A DNA stretch of 31,114 bases from CALLVY01 sp937899855 (lineage in GTDB: Bacteria > Bacteroidota > Bacteroidia > Chitinophagales > Saprospiraceae), in contig JBCBQC010000074.1 in assembly GCA_039820405.1 (NCBI GenBank), positions 1 to 31,114 of the forward strand. The letters are read 5' to 3'. Below, piece after piece: positions 23,022 through 30,679 of the stretch (position 1 is the stretch's first letter; every line of letters begins with the position of its first letter). Both the position numbers and the translations under genes were made by a program. Under the pieces are notes generated by a model. The model saw only the letters and a program-made list of their open reading frames with translations. It was not told the origin of the DNA and did no database searches.

Positions 23022-24401
23022 ATGAGTGACCCACTGAAAAATAAAGGCCTAGCGGATTTTTTCCACCAGCACCTCGACCACTACGAAGAGGAGCCCGGGG
23101 CCGATTTTTGGGACCAGTTGGAGCCCCAAATCCCCGCCCCGCCCCAAAAACGGCGTTCCCCGTTGCTTTGGTGGTGGCTGGGCGGAATGCTGAGCCTGAG
23201 CCTGCTGATCGCCTACGTGATCTACAACCAGCGGAAGGTAGAACAGCTCGAAGACGCCATCATCGCTCAGCAGGCACTCGTGGAAACCCTCCGGGAGGAG
23301 CAAAACACTCCCCCCGAAACATCGGTGGCAATCGCCTCGGCTTCGCCGCCCGCCACCCCGGTCGCTCCCGGACCTCCGGTCCAGCCTGTGGCCCCATCCG
23401 CCACCCCCGCGGTGCTACCCCCGGTCCAAAACCGACCTTCCGAGCTGCGTACCCCGGCTACTCCGGCCAATCTACCCGAGCAAGACTTGACTACCATCAA
23501 CAATACGCCCGAGGAGCGGGTGGGGTCCACCGAGTCCTCATCGCTCCCGCCTCGGGCTACCCAACCCATCCCATTCCTGGCTCCAAAACCCATTGTTCCC
23601 AAGCGCCAAGCATTGGAAAATGAAGCAACTAACACCACGACCATCGGATTTACTCCGCTCTTTGAAATTGGTGCTTATTACGAACAATGGCTTTGGGCCA
23701 GCGGGACGGGATCCAACGCGGAAGCCGCCGACTTTTCGGCCCGCGGCCAGGGCCTCCAACTGGGTCTCCGACTGGGGTCGCACTGGCGGCTGAGTACGGG
23801 CCTGGGGCTCCTGCAACTGCGGGTGGCCAGCCGGGGTCGGACCATTCTGGCCTACCAATCGGCCGGTGGGACCCGCGTGGGCAACGACCTCATCAACAGT
23901 TACCGTTACGACTTTGAATCGGCCCTCGGGACTACGGCTTACGAATCCGCCATCGGCTTTGCCCTGCAGGCGGATCCCGCTGCTAATTATCAGGAGGGAC
24001 AAAATTTTGCGATCGACGTGGAGGAGATGGTCCGGATCAATTACTTGCGCCTGCCCCTGGAGTTGGCCTACCTCGGTGGTGGACCAAAATGGGAATGGAC
24101 GCTGGGCCTGGGTGTGGATTACTACCGCATGGCAGCGCTGCGGGTGACGGGGCGTTTGAATCCGGTAAACATCAACAATACCCGGAGCGAGCTTTCCAAT
24201 CGCCAGAGTGCTGCCCTCGCCCTGGCGGGACTCGACGACACTTTCTGGGCCGGACGCCTGAACGCGGGCCTGGCCTGGCGGGGAGCTGGGCAGTGGCGCG
24301 TGGGTTTGCGCTCCTTTGGGCAGTGGAGCCTCACCAATTTCAGTGCGGGCCAGTCGCTAGTTGGGCTGGGGCTCCAATTGGGGGCGGCTTACGAATTTTA
24401 A
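23022..24401 (+). CDS. Membrane-anchored protein with anti-sigma-like N-terminus and C-terminal beta-barrel-like domain
   Basis: Predicted 459-residue protein with an unusual layout. Residues 1-46 are cytoplasmic and contain HYEEEPGADFWDQLEPQI, which resembles the short motif (yE..PP..vW..I...L) at the start of many putative anti-sigma proteins beside Bacteroidota ECF genes. KRRSP precedes one transmembrane helix (about 48-68), so the N-terminus should face the cytoplasm. A short charged helix (69-95) looks like a coiled coil. Residues 97-195 are a linker with about 25 prolines. Residues 208-459 alternate like outer-membrane beta-strands, with NYLRLPLELAYL and ending in GLQLGAAYEF. There is no cleavable signal peptide. 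The likely role is sensing the outer membrane and holding the sigma factor, but this is inference. It lies 4 bases from the sigma gene and 10 from the next gene. Confidence 0.75.
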   Translation: MSDPLKNKGLADFFHQHLDHYEEEPGADFWDQLEPQIPAPPQKRRSPLLWWWLGGMLSLSLLIAYVIYNQRKVEQLEDAIIAQQALVETLREEQNTPPETSVAIASASPPATPVAPGPPVQPVAPSATPAVLPPVQNRPSELRTPATPANLPEQDLTTINNTPEERVGSTESSSLPPRATQPIPFLAPKPIVPKRQALENEATNTTTIGFTPLFEIGAYYEQWLWASGTGSNAEAADFSARGQGLQLGLRLGSHWRLSTGLGLLQLRVASRGRTILAYQSAGGTRVGNDLINSYRYDFESALGTTAYESAIGFALQADPAANYQEGQNFAIDVEEMVRINYLRLPLELAYLGGGPKWEWTLGLGVDYYRMAALRVTGRLNPVNINNTRSELSNRQSAALALAGLDDTFWAGRLNAGLAWRGAGQWRVGLRSFGQWSLTNFSAGQSLVGLGLQLGAAYEF

Positions 24402-24411
24402 ATCAAGCACC

Positions 24412-25158
24412 ATGAGGAATTTATTTTTACTGTCGCTGGGGTTGCTCGTTTCGGGAATGGCCGGGGCACAATCCACGTATTCGCCCTGGAGCCTGGAGTT
24501 TTACGGCAGCCCTCAATGGTCGCAATACTCGAATCGGTCCGAGACGGCCACGTTCCTAGTGGCCGGTGCTGCCGAGGGGGAGGTCTTTTCCTTTAGTACT
24601 GGACTACTGGTACGTCGTCAGTTGCGTCCACGCTGGTTACTGGATGCGGGCTTGGGGCTCCACCTTGCCTCCGAGTCATGGTCCGTGGCGTCCCGAGAAG
24701 AGGCCAGTGCGGGTGGGGGGCTCAATCAATCGCCAACGCTCACCGCAAGTGGAAACAGGCGGGTCGACTACGTATTTTTGGAGTTGCCCTGGGCACTGCG
24801 TTACTACTGGAAAAACGGTGACCGCTGGCGGGTTTACGCGCGGGCTGGGGCGCAGGTAGACTTGCGTTTGGCCACTAAGGTGGTGACGGTGTCGGAGGCG
24901 AGTACTTTGGCAGCGGGCAACGAAGCGGATTTTGCGCAATCCAGTATTTCGCTATCAAGCGAAGCCGAGCTGGCCTCGGTACCGGCATTCAACTATGGGG
25001 TGCTGCTGGGCTTGGGGCTGGAGTGGAAAGTGGCTTCGCGCTGGTCCTTGTTGTTCGAACCGGAGGGCCAGTTGCGTTTGCGGGCCAATACGGGGGGGCA
25101 GCGTCGCTACCGTTGGGGTACGCGCTTGGGGCTGGTGCTGTATTTCGGGCGGTCTTAA
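24412..25158 (+). CDS. Outer-membrane beta-barrel-like protein
   Basis: Predicted 248-residue outer-membrane protein. The ATG at 24412 opens a cleavable signal peptide (MRNLFLLSLGLLVSGMAGAQ). An upstream in-frame start would overlap the previous gene. The mature part alternates polar and hydrophobic residues and includes YVFLELPWALRYYW, the barrel signature also seen as YLRLPLELAYL in the preceding protein. It ends in a terminal strand with aromatic residue (RLGLVLYFGRS). It therefore looks like a distant paralogue of the barrel domain of the previous gene, with a signal peptide instead of a membrane anchor. No enzyme motif is visible. It starts 10 bases after the previous stop and is certainly in the same operon. 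Confidence 0.75.
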   Translation: MRNLFLLSLGLLVSGMAGAQSTYSPWSLEFYGSPQWSQYSNRSETATFLVAGAAEGEVFSFSTGLLVRRQLRPRWLLDAGLGLHLASESWSVASREEASAGGGLNQSPTLTASGNRRVDYVFLELPWALRYYWKNGDRWRVYARAGAQVDLRLATKVVTVSEASTLAAGNEADFAQSSISLSSEAELASVPAFNYGVLLGLGLEWKVASRWSLLFEPEGQLRLRANTGGQRRYRWGTRLGLVLYFGRS

Positions 25159-25193
25159 AAATTACCCCTCCTTTTGCTATCTTACCGCAAAAA

Positions 25194-25646
25194 ATGAAGA
25201 TCCTACTCAGTGTACTTTCCCTGGTTTTCCTGTTTGGCGCCCGCAGCTGTGGCGATCGCGTCCAAACCTCCGAGTCAAACGCTCCCCTCCACGAACTGGG
25301 CGACACCCTGACCCTGGTCAAGGGGGAGCCCTTGCTGCTGGCCGGTGAATCGCTCAGCCTTACCTATGCGGAGAACAACGACAACCGTTGCCCACAGGGG
25401 GTCAATTGCATCGTGGCGGGGGTGGCCAAAGTGAGCCTAGGCGTAGCCAAAGCGGCGGAGTCGGAGCTGGTGAAGTTGGAGGTAAAGGGGCTGTGTGACG
25501 ACCGGGAAGGGTCCTGTGGCAATCAGGCAACCGTGGCGGGCTACCGCCTCCACATTTTGACGGCCGATCCTTATCCCGGCTCGGCAGCGGCCAAGTCCGG
25601 AACGGCGACGGCGAGCATTCGCCTCATCGTTAGCGCTGCCCAGTAG
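25194..25646 (+). CDS. Small exported cysteine-motif protein, probable lipoprotein
   Basis: Predicted 150-residue exported protein. The N-terminus (MKILLSVLSLVFLFGARSC) is a signal peptide ending in a Cys19 that may be lipidated, although ARSC is a poor lipobox. The body contains NRCPQGVNCIVAGVAKVSL (residues 65-83), which matches a motif seen in many small Bacteroidota proteins of unknown function (RCPxxVxCxWAGxA). Here the usual Trp is Val. Two further cysteines (Cys101, Cys108) could pair with Cys66 and Cys72. The remainder is strand-rich, suggesting a small beta-sandwich. It starts 35 bases after the barrel gene and is probably the last gene of that operon, ending 31 bases before the convergent MORN-repeat gene. 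The ATG at 25194 was chosen for the signal peptide. Confidence 0.72.
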   Translation: MKILLSVLSLVFLFGARSCGDRVQTSESNAPLHELGDTLTLVKGEPLLLAGESLSLTYAENNDNRCPQGVNCIVAGVAKVSLGVAKAAESELVKLEVKGLCDDREGSCGNQATVAGYRLHILTADPYPGSAAAKSGTATASIRLIVSAAQ

Positions 25647-25677
25647 GCAGCCCTCCGGAGAACCCAATTCCCATTGA

Positions 25678-26274
25678 CTATTTGGCGGGAGCGGGGGGGT
25701 CGATGATTCCTCCGCTGATTTTCTCGCCATTTTGGTACTCGTATTCCATCGTTTTGAAGCCCTCTTCGTTGAAGAAAATATTGGGGCCGTGGAGTTGGCC
25801 ATCCCGGTAGTGGATTTCGCGCTGAACCTTGCCCAGCTTATCGAAGGAGCGGTAGACGCCGTGGAGTACCCCATTTTTGTATTCCCCTTCTTCATCCCGC
25901 CGCGATCCGTGCCGGTACTTGGTCTGTTGGCCGTGCAGCTGATCCGCCAGGTAGGTGGCTTGCACGGTGATCTGGCAGCGGTCGTTGAATTCCAGGTGCA
26001 GGCCTTCCTTTTGGCCATTGACGTACTGGGTACTCGATTTGACTTTGCCATCCGGGAAGTAGCTGGTCCAGGTACCCGTTTTATTGCCATTGTACACAAA
26101 GCCTTCCTCGTCCAGGCTGCCGTTGGCGGTCGTCTTGGTTGCTTTTTCTAGGGGGCTGTTGGCTACGCTAGCCAGCTCGTAAGCGGAGAAGTCGCCACTG
26201 GCTACGGAGGTCGAGTCGGAGGAGCCGCACGACAGCAGGGTAAATAGGAGGCCCAATAATAAGGTATATCTCAT
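25678..26274 (-). CDS. MORN-repeat (YwqK-like) lipoprotein
   Basis: Predicted 198-residue lipoprotein with lipobox LLSC (Cys16). The body is a run of MORN_2-type repeats: NGNKTGTWTSYFPDGKVKSS, NGQKEGLHLEFND, DQLHGQQTKYRHG, NGVLHGVYRSFDKLGKV, DGQLHGPNIFFNEEGFKTM and a last partial copy. Databases often label such proteins 'toxin-antitoxin system YwqK family antitoxin', but no toxin gene is adjacent, so that label should not be taken as function. The ATG at 26272-26274 was chosen for the lipoprotein signal. The frame upstream to 26415 passes through the promoter. It is transcribed divergently from gldA out of a shared 198-base region. Confidence 0.85.
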   Translation of the reverse strand: MRYTLLLGLLFTLLSCGSSDSTSVASGDFSAYELASVANSPLEKATKTTANGSLDEEGFVYNGNKTGTWTSYFPDGKVKSSTQYVNGQKEGLHLEFNDRCQITVQATYLADQLHGQQTKYRHGSRRDEEGEYKNGVLHGVYRSFDKLGKVQREIHYRDGQLHGPNIFFNEEGFKTMEYEYQNGEKISGGIIDPPAPAK

Positions 26275-26309
26275 CGGTGTTGGAAATTTTAATGGCTCGT
26301 AAATCGGCT

Positions 26310-26341
26310 CAAAATTAATGGAATTGCCCAAAACTTGCAAA
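26310..26341 (-). promoter_or_regulatory. Promoter of the MORN-repeat lipoprotein gene
   Basis: On the minus strand TTTG (26341-26338), 20 bases, and TAATTTTG (26317-26310) match the Bacteroidota promoter exactly. The start of transcription would be about 30 bases before the ATG. Confidence 0.65.
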
Positions 26342-26350
26342 CCGCGCTTT

Positions 26351-26367
26351 GCCCCTTCCGTAGGGGC
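26351..26367. promoter_or_regulatory. Inverted repeat between two divergent promoters
   Basis: GCCCCT (26351-26356) and AGGGGC (26362-26367) form a perfect 6-bp inverted repeat around 5 bases. A second pair, GGGAC (26385-26389) and GTCCC (26409-26413), sits just upstream of the gldA promoter. Both lie between the two divergent promoters, where an operator would be expected. Confidence 0.4.
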
Positions 26368-26418
26368 CAGAAATTGAACGGTCCGGGACTTTTTGCTAGC
26401 TAAAGAATGTCCCAAAGT

Positions 26419-26449
26419 TTTGTTTAGTTCGGGAGGCTAACTATTTTTG
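26419..26449 (+). promoter_or_regulatory. Promoter of the gldA operon
   Basis: TTTG at 26419-26422, exactly 19 bases, then TATTTTTG at 26442-26449: a full match to TTTG-N19-TAnnTTTG. Transcription would begin near 26456, leaving a leader of only about 17 bases before gldA. Confidence 0.75.
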
Positions 26450-26472
26450 CTGCCCTAAAAAAGCTCTGATTT

Positions 26473-27396
26473 ATGGACATTCGCATCAGCAATCTCAGCA
26501 AAAGCTATGGCACCCAAGTGGCGGTAGACAATATCTCCTTCTCCGTCAAAACGGGAGAAATCCTGGGCTTCCTTGGCCCCAACGGAGCGGGAAAAACCAC
26601 CACCATGAAAATGATCACCAATTACATCGACATCGATTCCGGTGATGTATTGATCGGTGATCGCTCGGTGAAGGACGGGACGCAAAAAAAGCACATCGGT
26701 TATTTGCCCGAAAACAATCCCCTCTACCTCGAAATGCCAGTTATGGATTACCTGGCCTTTTGCGCAGCCCTCCAGTCGGTAGCCAAAGATCAAATTCCGG
26801 GCCGCGTCCGCGAAATGATTCGCGCCACGGGCCTGGACGCCGAAAAGCACAAGAACATCGGGGAACTCTCCAAGGGATACCGCCAGCGGGTGGGACTGGC
26901 CCAGGCCCTCATCCACAATCCCGAAATCCTCATCCTCGACGAGCCCACCACCGGCCTCGATCCCAATCAGATCGTGGAAATCCGGGACCTCATCCGCACC
27001 ATCGGACGCGAAAAGACGGTTATCCTCAGTACCCACATCCTCCCCGAAGTGGAAGCGACCTGCGACCGGATTTTGATCATCAACGAAGGAAAAATCGTGG
27101 CCGACGGCACCCCCACCACCCTCCGCAAGCAAGCCCAGGGCAACCAGGTGCTCCGCCTGCGGATCGAAGACGCCAGCGCGGATGACGTACACGCCGCCCT
27201 GCGCGAGCTCCCCACCGTGGCCCTCGTCGATATCCTCGATGCCGCCCAGCAGCGCTTCGAAGTCCAGAGCCGACCCGAGGCCAGTTCCAACCGCGAGATT
27301 TTCCAGCTCTGCGTCCGCCGCAACTGGCTGCTCAGCGAAATGGTACCCCTCGAAGCCAAATTGGAAGACGTCTTCCGCGATTTAACCGTCAACTAA
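26473..27396 (+). CDS. gldA: Gliding-motility ABC transporter ATP-binding subunit GldA
   Basis: Predicted 307-residue ABC ATPase. Walker A is GPNGAGKT (35-42), the signature is LSKGYRQR (132-139), Walker B is ILILDEP (152-158), the D-loop is GLDPNQ (161-166) and the switch His is in LSTHIL (188). The block HIGYLPENNPLYLEMPVMDY and the C-terminal extension ending in LEAKLEDVFRDLTVN are typical of GldA. The usual Q-loop glutamine is replaced by Asn (ENNPLY), which I believe is a common kind of substitution in this subfamily. It would energise the GldF-GldG membrane complex. In Flavobacterium johnsoniae these genes are needed for gliding, but homologues also occur in non-gliding species. It is first in an operon with gldF 21 bases downstream. 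Confidence 0.9.
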   Translation: MDIRISNLSKSYGTQVAVDNISFSVKTGEILGFLGPNGAGKTTTMKMITNYIDIDSGDVLIGDRSVKDGTQKKHIGYLPENNPLYLEMPVMDYLAFCAALQSVAKDQIPGRVREMIRATGLDAEKHKNIGELSKGYRQRVGLAQALIHNPEILILDEPTTGLDPNQIVEIRDLIRTIGREKTVILSTHILPEVEATCDRILIINEGKIVADGTPTTLRKQAQGNQVLRLRIEDASADDVHAALRELPTVALVDILDAAQQRFEVQSRPEASSNREIFQLCVRRNWLLSEMVPLEAKLEDVFRDLTVN

Positions 27397-27417
27397 ACCC
27401 TACGAAAACGCAAAATC

Positions 27418-28137
27418 ATGACTACCCATCCCGTTTGGATCATCGCCAAAAGAGAGCTGGCCTCCTATTTTGATTCGCTCGTAGCCTACATCCTCCTCAT
27501 CGCCTTTCTCGCCTTTACCGGGCTCTTTACCTGGTTGTACGGCTCCGATATCTTTTTCCGCAAACAAGCCGATCTGCTAGTCTTTTTCAATATCTCTTAC
27601 TGGACCCTCTTCTTTTTTATCCCCGCCCTCACCATGCGTCAGCTGGCGGAAGAAAAGAAAACCGGAACCATCGAACTGCTGCTCACCAAGGACGTCACCG
27701 ACCTACAGGTTATCCTGGGCAAGTTTTTGTCCTGTCTGCTGATGGTGAGCATCGCCCTGGCTTTTACCCTGGTGTACTACATCACGGTATCCCGCATCGG
27801 CGATATCGACCACGGGGCCACCCTCTGTGGCTATTTCGGCCTCTTCCTGATGAGCGCCGCCTACATCAGTATCGGCTTGCTGGCCAGTAGCCTCACCAAC
27901 AACCAGGTGGTGGCTTTTTTGCTGGCCTTGTTGATCGGTATTTGCTTTCACTTCGTATTTGGTTTTTTAGCGAGTAGTATCGCTGGTTGGCAGGGGGAAC
28001 TGCTGGCTGGCCTGTCGCTCCAAACCCACTACGACAGTATCTCCCGGGGCGTGATCGACACCAAGGACCTCGTCTACTTTGCCTCGATTATCGTGCTGGG
28101 CCTGTCCCTCGCGGCTCAGGTCATCGCCAAACGTTAA
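27418..28137 (+). CDS. gldF: Gliding-motility ABC transporter permease GldF
   Basis: Predicted 239-residue inner-membrane permease with about six hydrophobic helices. Family features are the opening IAKRELASYFDSLVAYI, the cytoplasmic motif MRQLAEEKKTGTIELLLTKD after the second helix (the expected contact with the ATPase) and the conserved QTHYDSISRGVIDTKDLVYF near the C-terminus. Length is normal for GldF. The position directly between gldA and gldG (19 bases to gldG) supports the call. The transported substrate is not known for this family. Confidence 0.9.
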   Translation: MTTHPVWIIAKRELASYFDSLVAYILLIAFLAFTGLFTWLYGSDIFFRKQADLLVFFNISYWTLFFFIPALTMRQLAEEKKTGTIELLLTKDVTDLQVILGKFLSCLLMVSIALAFTLVYYITVSRIGDIDHGATLCGYFGLFLMSAAYISIGLLASSLTNNQVVAFLLALLIGICFHFVFGFLASSIAGWQGELLAGLSLQTHYDSISRGVIDTKDLVYFASIIVLGLSLAAQVIAKR

Positions 28138-28156
28138 CCCAAAAGCGACGATTATC

Positions 28157-29641
28157 ATGAAAAACGCATCTTCCATTTTCCTCCTGATTGGTATCATCGT
28201 ACTGGCCAACCTCCTGTCCAATCAGTTTTTCCACCGGATCGACCTCACCGATGGGCAGCAATTTACCCTCAGCAACGCCACCAAGAATATCCTGGGCAAG
28301 CTCGAAGATCCGGTGACCATCACCGCCTACTTTACCGAAGGCCTAGGCCCCGAATTTACCAAAACCCGCAGCGACTTCCGCGACATGCTCATCGAGTACG
28401 CCAACCTGTCGAACGGGATGGTGGATTACGAGTTTATCAACCCCAACGAGAGCGAAGACGTCGAGGCGCAGGCCCAGCAAAATGGGGTCCAACCCGTGCT
28501 GATCAGTTTGCGGGAAAAGGACCAGACCAAACAGCAACGTGCCTACCTCGGGGCCGTGCTCCAATCGGGAGAGCAAAAGGAGGTCATCCCTTTTATACAA
28601 CCCGGTTCGCCCTTCGAATACAGCTTATCCACCAGCATCAAAAAGATGGCGGTGATCGATAAGCCTACGGTCGGGGTGGTGGAGGGTTACGGCAGTGCGG
28701 GACCCAACGAACTGGCGGAAGTTTACGCGGCTCTGGGGATTTTGTACAATGTGGAAAGCATCAATCTCGCTACGACGCCCAGTATTCCGCCACGGTTTAA
28801 GACGGTGGCCATCGTAGCGCCCACAGATTCCATCCCCCCCGCTCATCTGGCCGTTTTGGATGCCTACCTGGCGCAGGGCGGCAGCCTCTTCGTCGCCATC
28901 AATACCGTGGGCAACGAGGGGGGTGGCATCCAGGGCATCGTCATATCAACGGGGCTGGAAAGCTGGCTGCGGGGCAAGGGTTTGGAGGTCGAAAACAGCT
29001 ATTTGGTCGACGCGGTTTGTGGCACGATTACCGTACCCCAGCAAGTGGGAGCCTTTCGGGTCAACGCCCAGGTTCAGTTTCCCTACTTCCCCATGCCCAA
29101 GGAATTTGCCGATCATCCCATCACCGAAGGGCTGGAGCAGGTCATCATGCCCTTCGCCAGTCCCCTCCGTTTCGTGGGCGACTCGGTGTCTGCCTTTACG
29201 CCCTTACTGTTTAGCTCCGACCTGACGGGAATCATCCAGGCGCCCACCATCTTTGAGATTGAAAAAAATTGGGCGGAAAGCGATTTCCCCCTGTCGCGTA
29301 TCACCATCGGTGGTATCCTTCAGGACGGTCCGGGGCGCTTGGTCGTCATCGGTGATGGGGATTTTCCCGCCTCGGGTGGTGGTGGTCGGGGGCAGACCTC
29401 GGACAACGCCAGCCTCATGGTCAATAGCATCGACTGGCTCTCGGACGATACCGGTCTGATCGAGCTGCGTACCAAGGGCATTGCCTCCCGGCCGCTGGAA
29501 GAGATGGAGGATGGCCAACGTTCGCTGCTGAAGTGGTTCAACTTCCTGTTTCCCATCGTGCTGGTATTGGCCTACGGTATCTTTCGCTACCAGGTTCGTC
29601 GGGGGCGTCGGCAGCGGCGCAGTCAGGAATCCTTTGTCTGA
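28157..29641 (+). CDS. gldG: Gliding-motility ABC transporter auxiliary protein GldG
   Basis: Predicted 494-residue membrane protein. An N-terminal helix (about 7-24) is followed by the conserved RIDLTDGQQFTLSNATKNIL and a long extracytoplasmic region of the GldG/IFT52-like type. This includes VDYEFINPNESEDVEAQAQQ, PFEYSLSTSIKKM and the segment DAYLAQGGSLFVAINTV. A second transmembrane helix lies near the C-terminus and is followed by a very basic tail (RRGRRQRR) that should be cytoplasmic. An upstream in-frame start at 28079 overlaps gldF in another frame and was rejected. The protein is slightly shorter than some GldG homologues, which run to about 560. It forms the membrane complex with GldF. 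Confidence 0.88.
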   Translation: MKNASSIFLLIGIIVLANLLSNQFFHRIDLTDGQQFTLSNATKNILGKLEDPVTITAYFTEGLGPEFTKTRSDFRDMLIEYANLSNGMVDYEFINPNESEDVEAQAQQNGVQPVLISLREKDQTKQQRAYLGAVLQSGEQKEVIPFIQPGSPFEYSLSTSIKKMAVIDKPTVGVVEGYGSAGPNELAEVYAALGILYNVESINLATTPSIPPRFKTVAIVAPTDSIPPAHLAVLDAYLAQGGSLFVAINTVGNEGGGIQGIVISTGLESWLRGKGLEVENSYLVDAVCGTITVPQQVGAFRVNAQVQFPYFPMPKEFADHPITEGLEQVIMPFASPLRFVGDSVSAFTPLLFSSDLTGIIQAPTIFEIEKNWAESDFPLSRITIGGILQDGPGRLVVIGDGDFPASGGGGRGQTSDNASLMVNSIDWLSDDTGLIELRTKGIASRPLEEMEDGQRSLLKWFNFLFPIVLVLAYGIFRYQVRRGRRQRRSQESFV

Positions 29642-29733
29642 TTGATCGTGGGGGAGTAGCAGCCCCGCGGGAATTGTAAAACCAGCCGATCCTGATCCAT
29701 ACGTCGGGAGTGGCCCAAAAAGTTAGTATCCTC

Positions 29734-30669
29734 ATGAAAAATAAAACCTTGTGGATCGTTTTTTCCGTTTTGCTGGTGCTTTACCTGCTCAGCCAGCTTT
29801 TGGGCGGGCAGCGGGCCGAACGCAGCTTTAATCCCGTATTGTTTTCCCTGGATACTGCGGCGGTGACGCGCATCGATCTGTACACTCGGGCGGACAGCTT
29901 CGAGCGGGTTAGGATCGAGAAAGAAGGGGCGGGATGGATGGCGAGTATGGGGAGCATCCGCACCCCCGCCGAGCACGATCGGGTGATGGCCTTGCTGGAG
30001 CAGTTGCTAGAGGCTAAGGCCCAACGCATTGCGGCCAAGAAGGCGGATCGTTGGCCCAATTTTGAGCTGGACGAAGCCAGTGCCAAGGCCCACGTGGTGG
30101 TGATGGCGGGCGATCAGACCGTGGTCGATCTGTGGGTCGGTGGTTTCCGTTTCAACCAACAAACCCGCGCGGGGACCTCTTTCCTCCGCAAGAGTGAGGC
30201 GGATGACGTCTACGCCCTCGACGGTTTTATCAGTATGGGGCTGGCCCAGGGTTTTGACAGCTACCGCAACAAAACGCTGCTCCGTTTAAACCCCGAGGAG
30301 CTGACTCAGGTCGAACTGCAACTGGGCGCGCAGAGCTTTAACTACCAAAAAACGGGGGGACAGTGGACGACGCAGGATGGCGCCCCGCTCGATTCCACCA
30401 AGATGGCCCAGTACCTCGGTGGCCTGGCCAATTTTAACGGCAACCAATTTGCCGACGGGTTTGCTGAGGACCAAGCTAACGTCCAGTCGCGGCAACGGCT
30501 CGTGCTGCGTGGCAACAATATGGCGGCTGCCCTGGAGGTCGATTGCTTTGCCCTCTCCGGTGCCGCACAGCCCTTCGTGGTCCGCTCTTCGCTCAATCCC
30601 GCCTACTTTAGCGGCGACTCGACGGGTCTTTACCAGCGCCTTTTTAAGACTCCCCTTAACCTCCAATAA
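29734..30669 (+). CDS. DUF4340-domain membrane-anchored protein
   Basis: Predicted 311-residue protein with one N-terminal transmembrane helix (about 5-23) and an extracytoplasmic remainder typical of DUF4340. The pattern includes VTRIDLYTRADSFERVRIEK, WMASMGSIRTPAEHDRVMAL and a second half repeating the same layout: LTQVELQLGAQSFNYQKTGG, then WTTQDGAPLDSTKM. DUF4340 proteins of unknown function are often encoded next to GldG-type ABC transporter genes, so it is probably an accessory part of the same complex. The 92-base gap after gldG holds a small GC-rich hairpin and no promoter of the usual type. The ATG at 29734 was chosen because the helix follows it directly. Confidence 0.8.
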   Translation: MKNKTLWIVFSVLLVLYLLSQLLGGQRAERSFNPVLFSLDTAAVTRIDLYTRADSFERVRIEKEGAGWMASMGSIRTPAEHDRVMALLEQLLEAKAQRIAAKKADRWPNFELDEASAKAHVVVMAGDQTVVDLWVGGFRFNQQTRAGTSFLRKSEADDVYALDGFISMGLAQGFDSYRNKTLLRLNPEELTQVELQLGAQSFNYQKTGGQWTTQDGAPLDSTKMAQYLGGLANFNGNQFADGFAEDQANVQSRQRLVLRGNNMAAALEVDCFALSGAAQPFVVRSSLNPAYFSGDSTGLYQRLFKTPLNLQ

Positions 30670-30679
30670 GCCCGTACCC

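Noticed and set aside
25678..26274. Toxin-antitoxin assignment for the MORN-repeat lipoprotein
   Set aside because: The name comes from database labels of YwqK-like proteins. The protein is an exported lipoprotein with no toxin gene beside it.
29642..29733. Internal terminator between gldG and the DUF4340 gene
   Set aside because: There is a small GC-rich hairpin (GGGG...CCCC) but no T-run, and the genes form a familiar functional neighbourhood.
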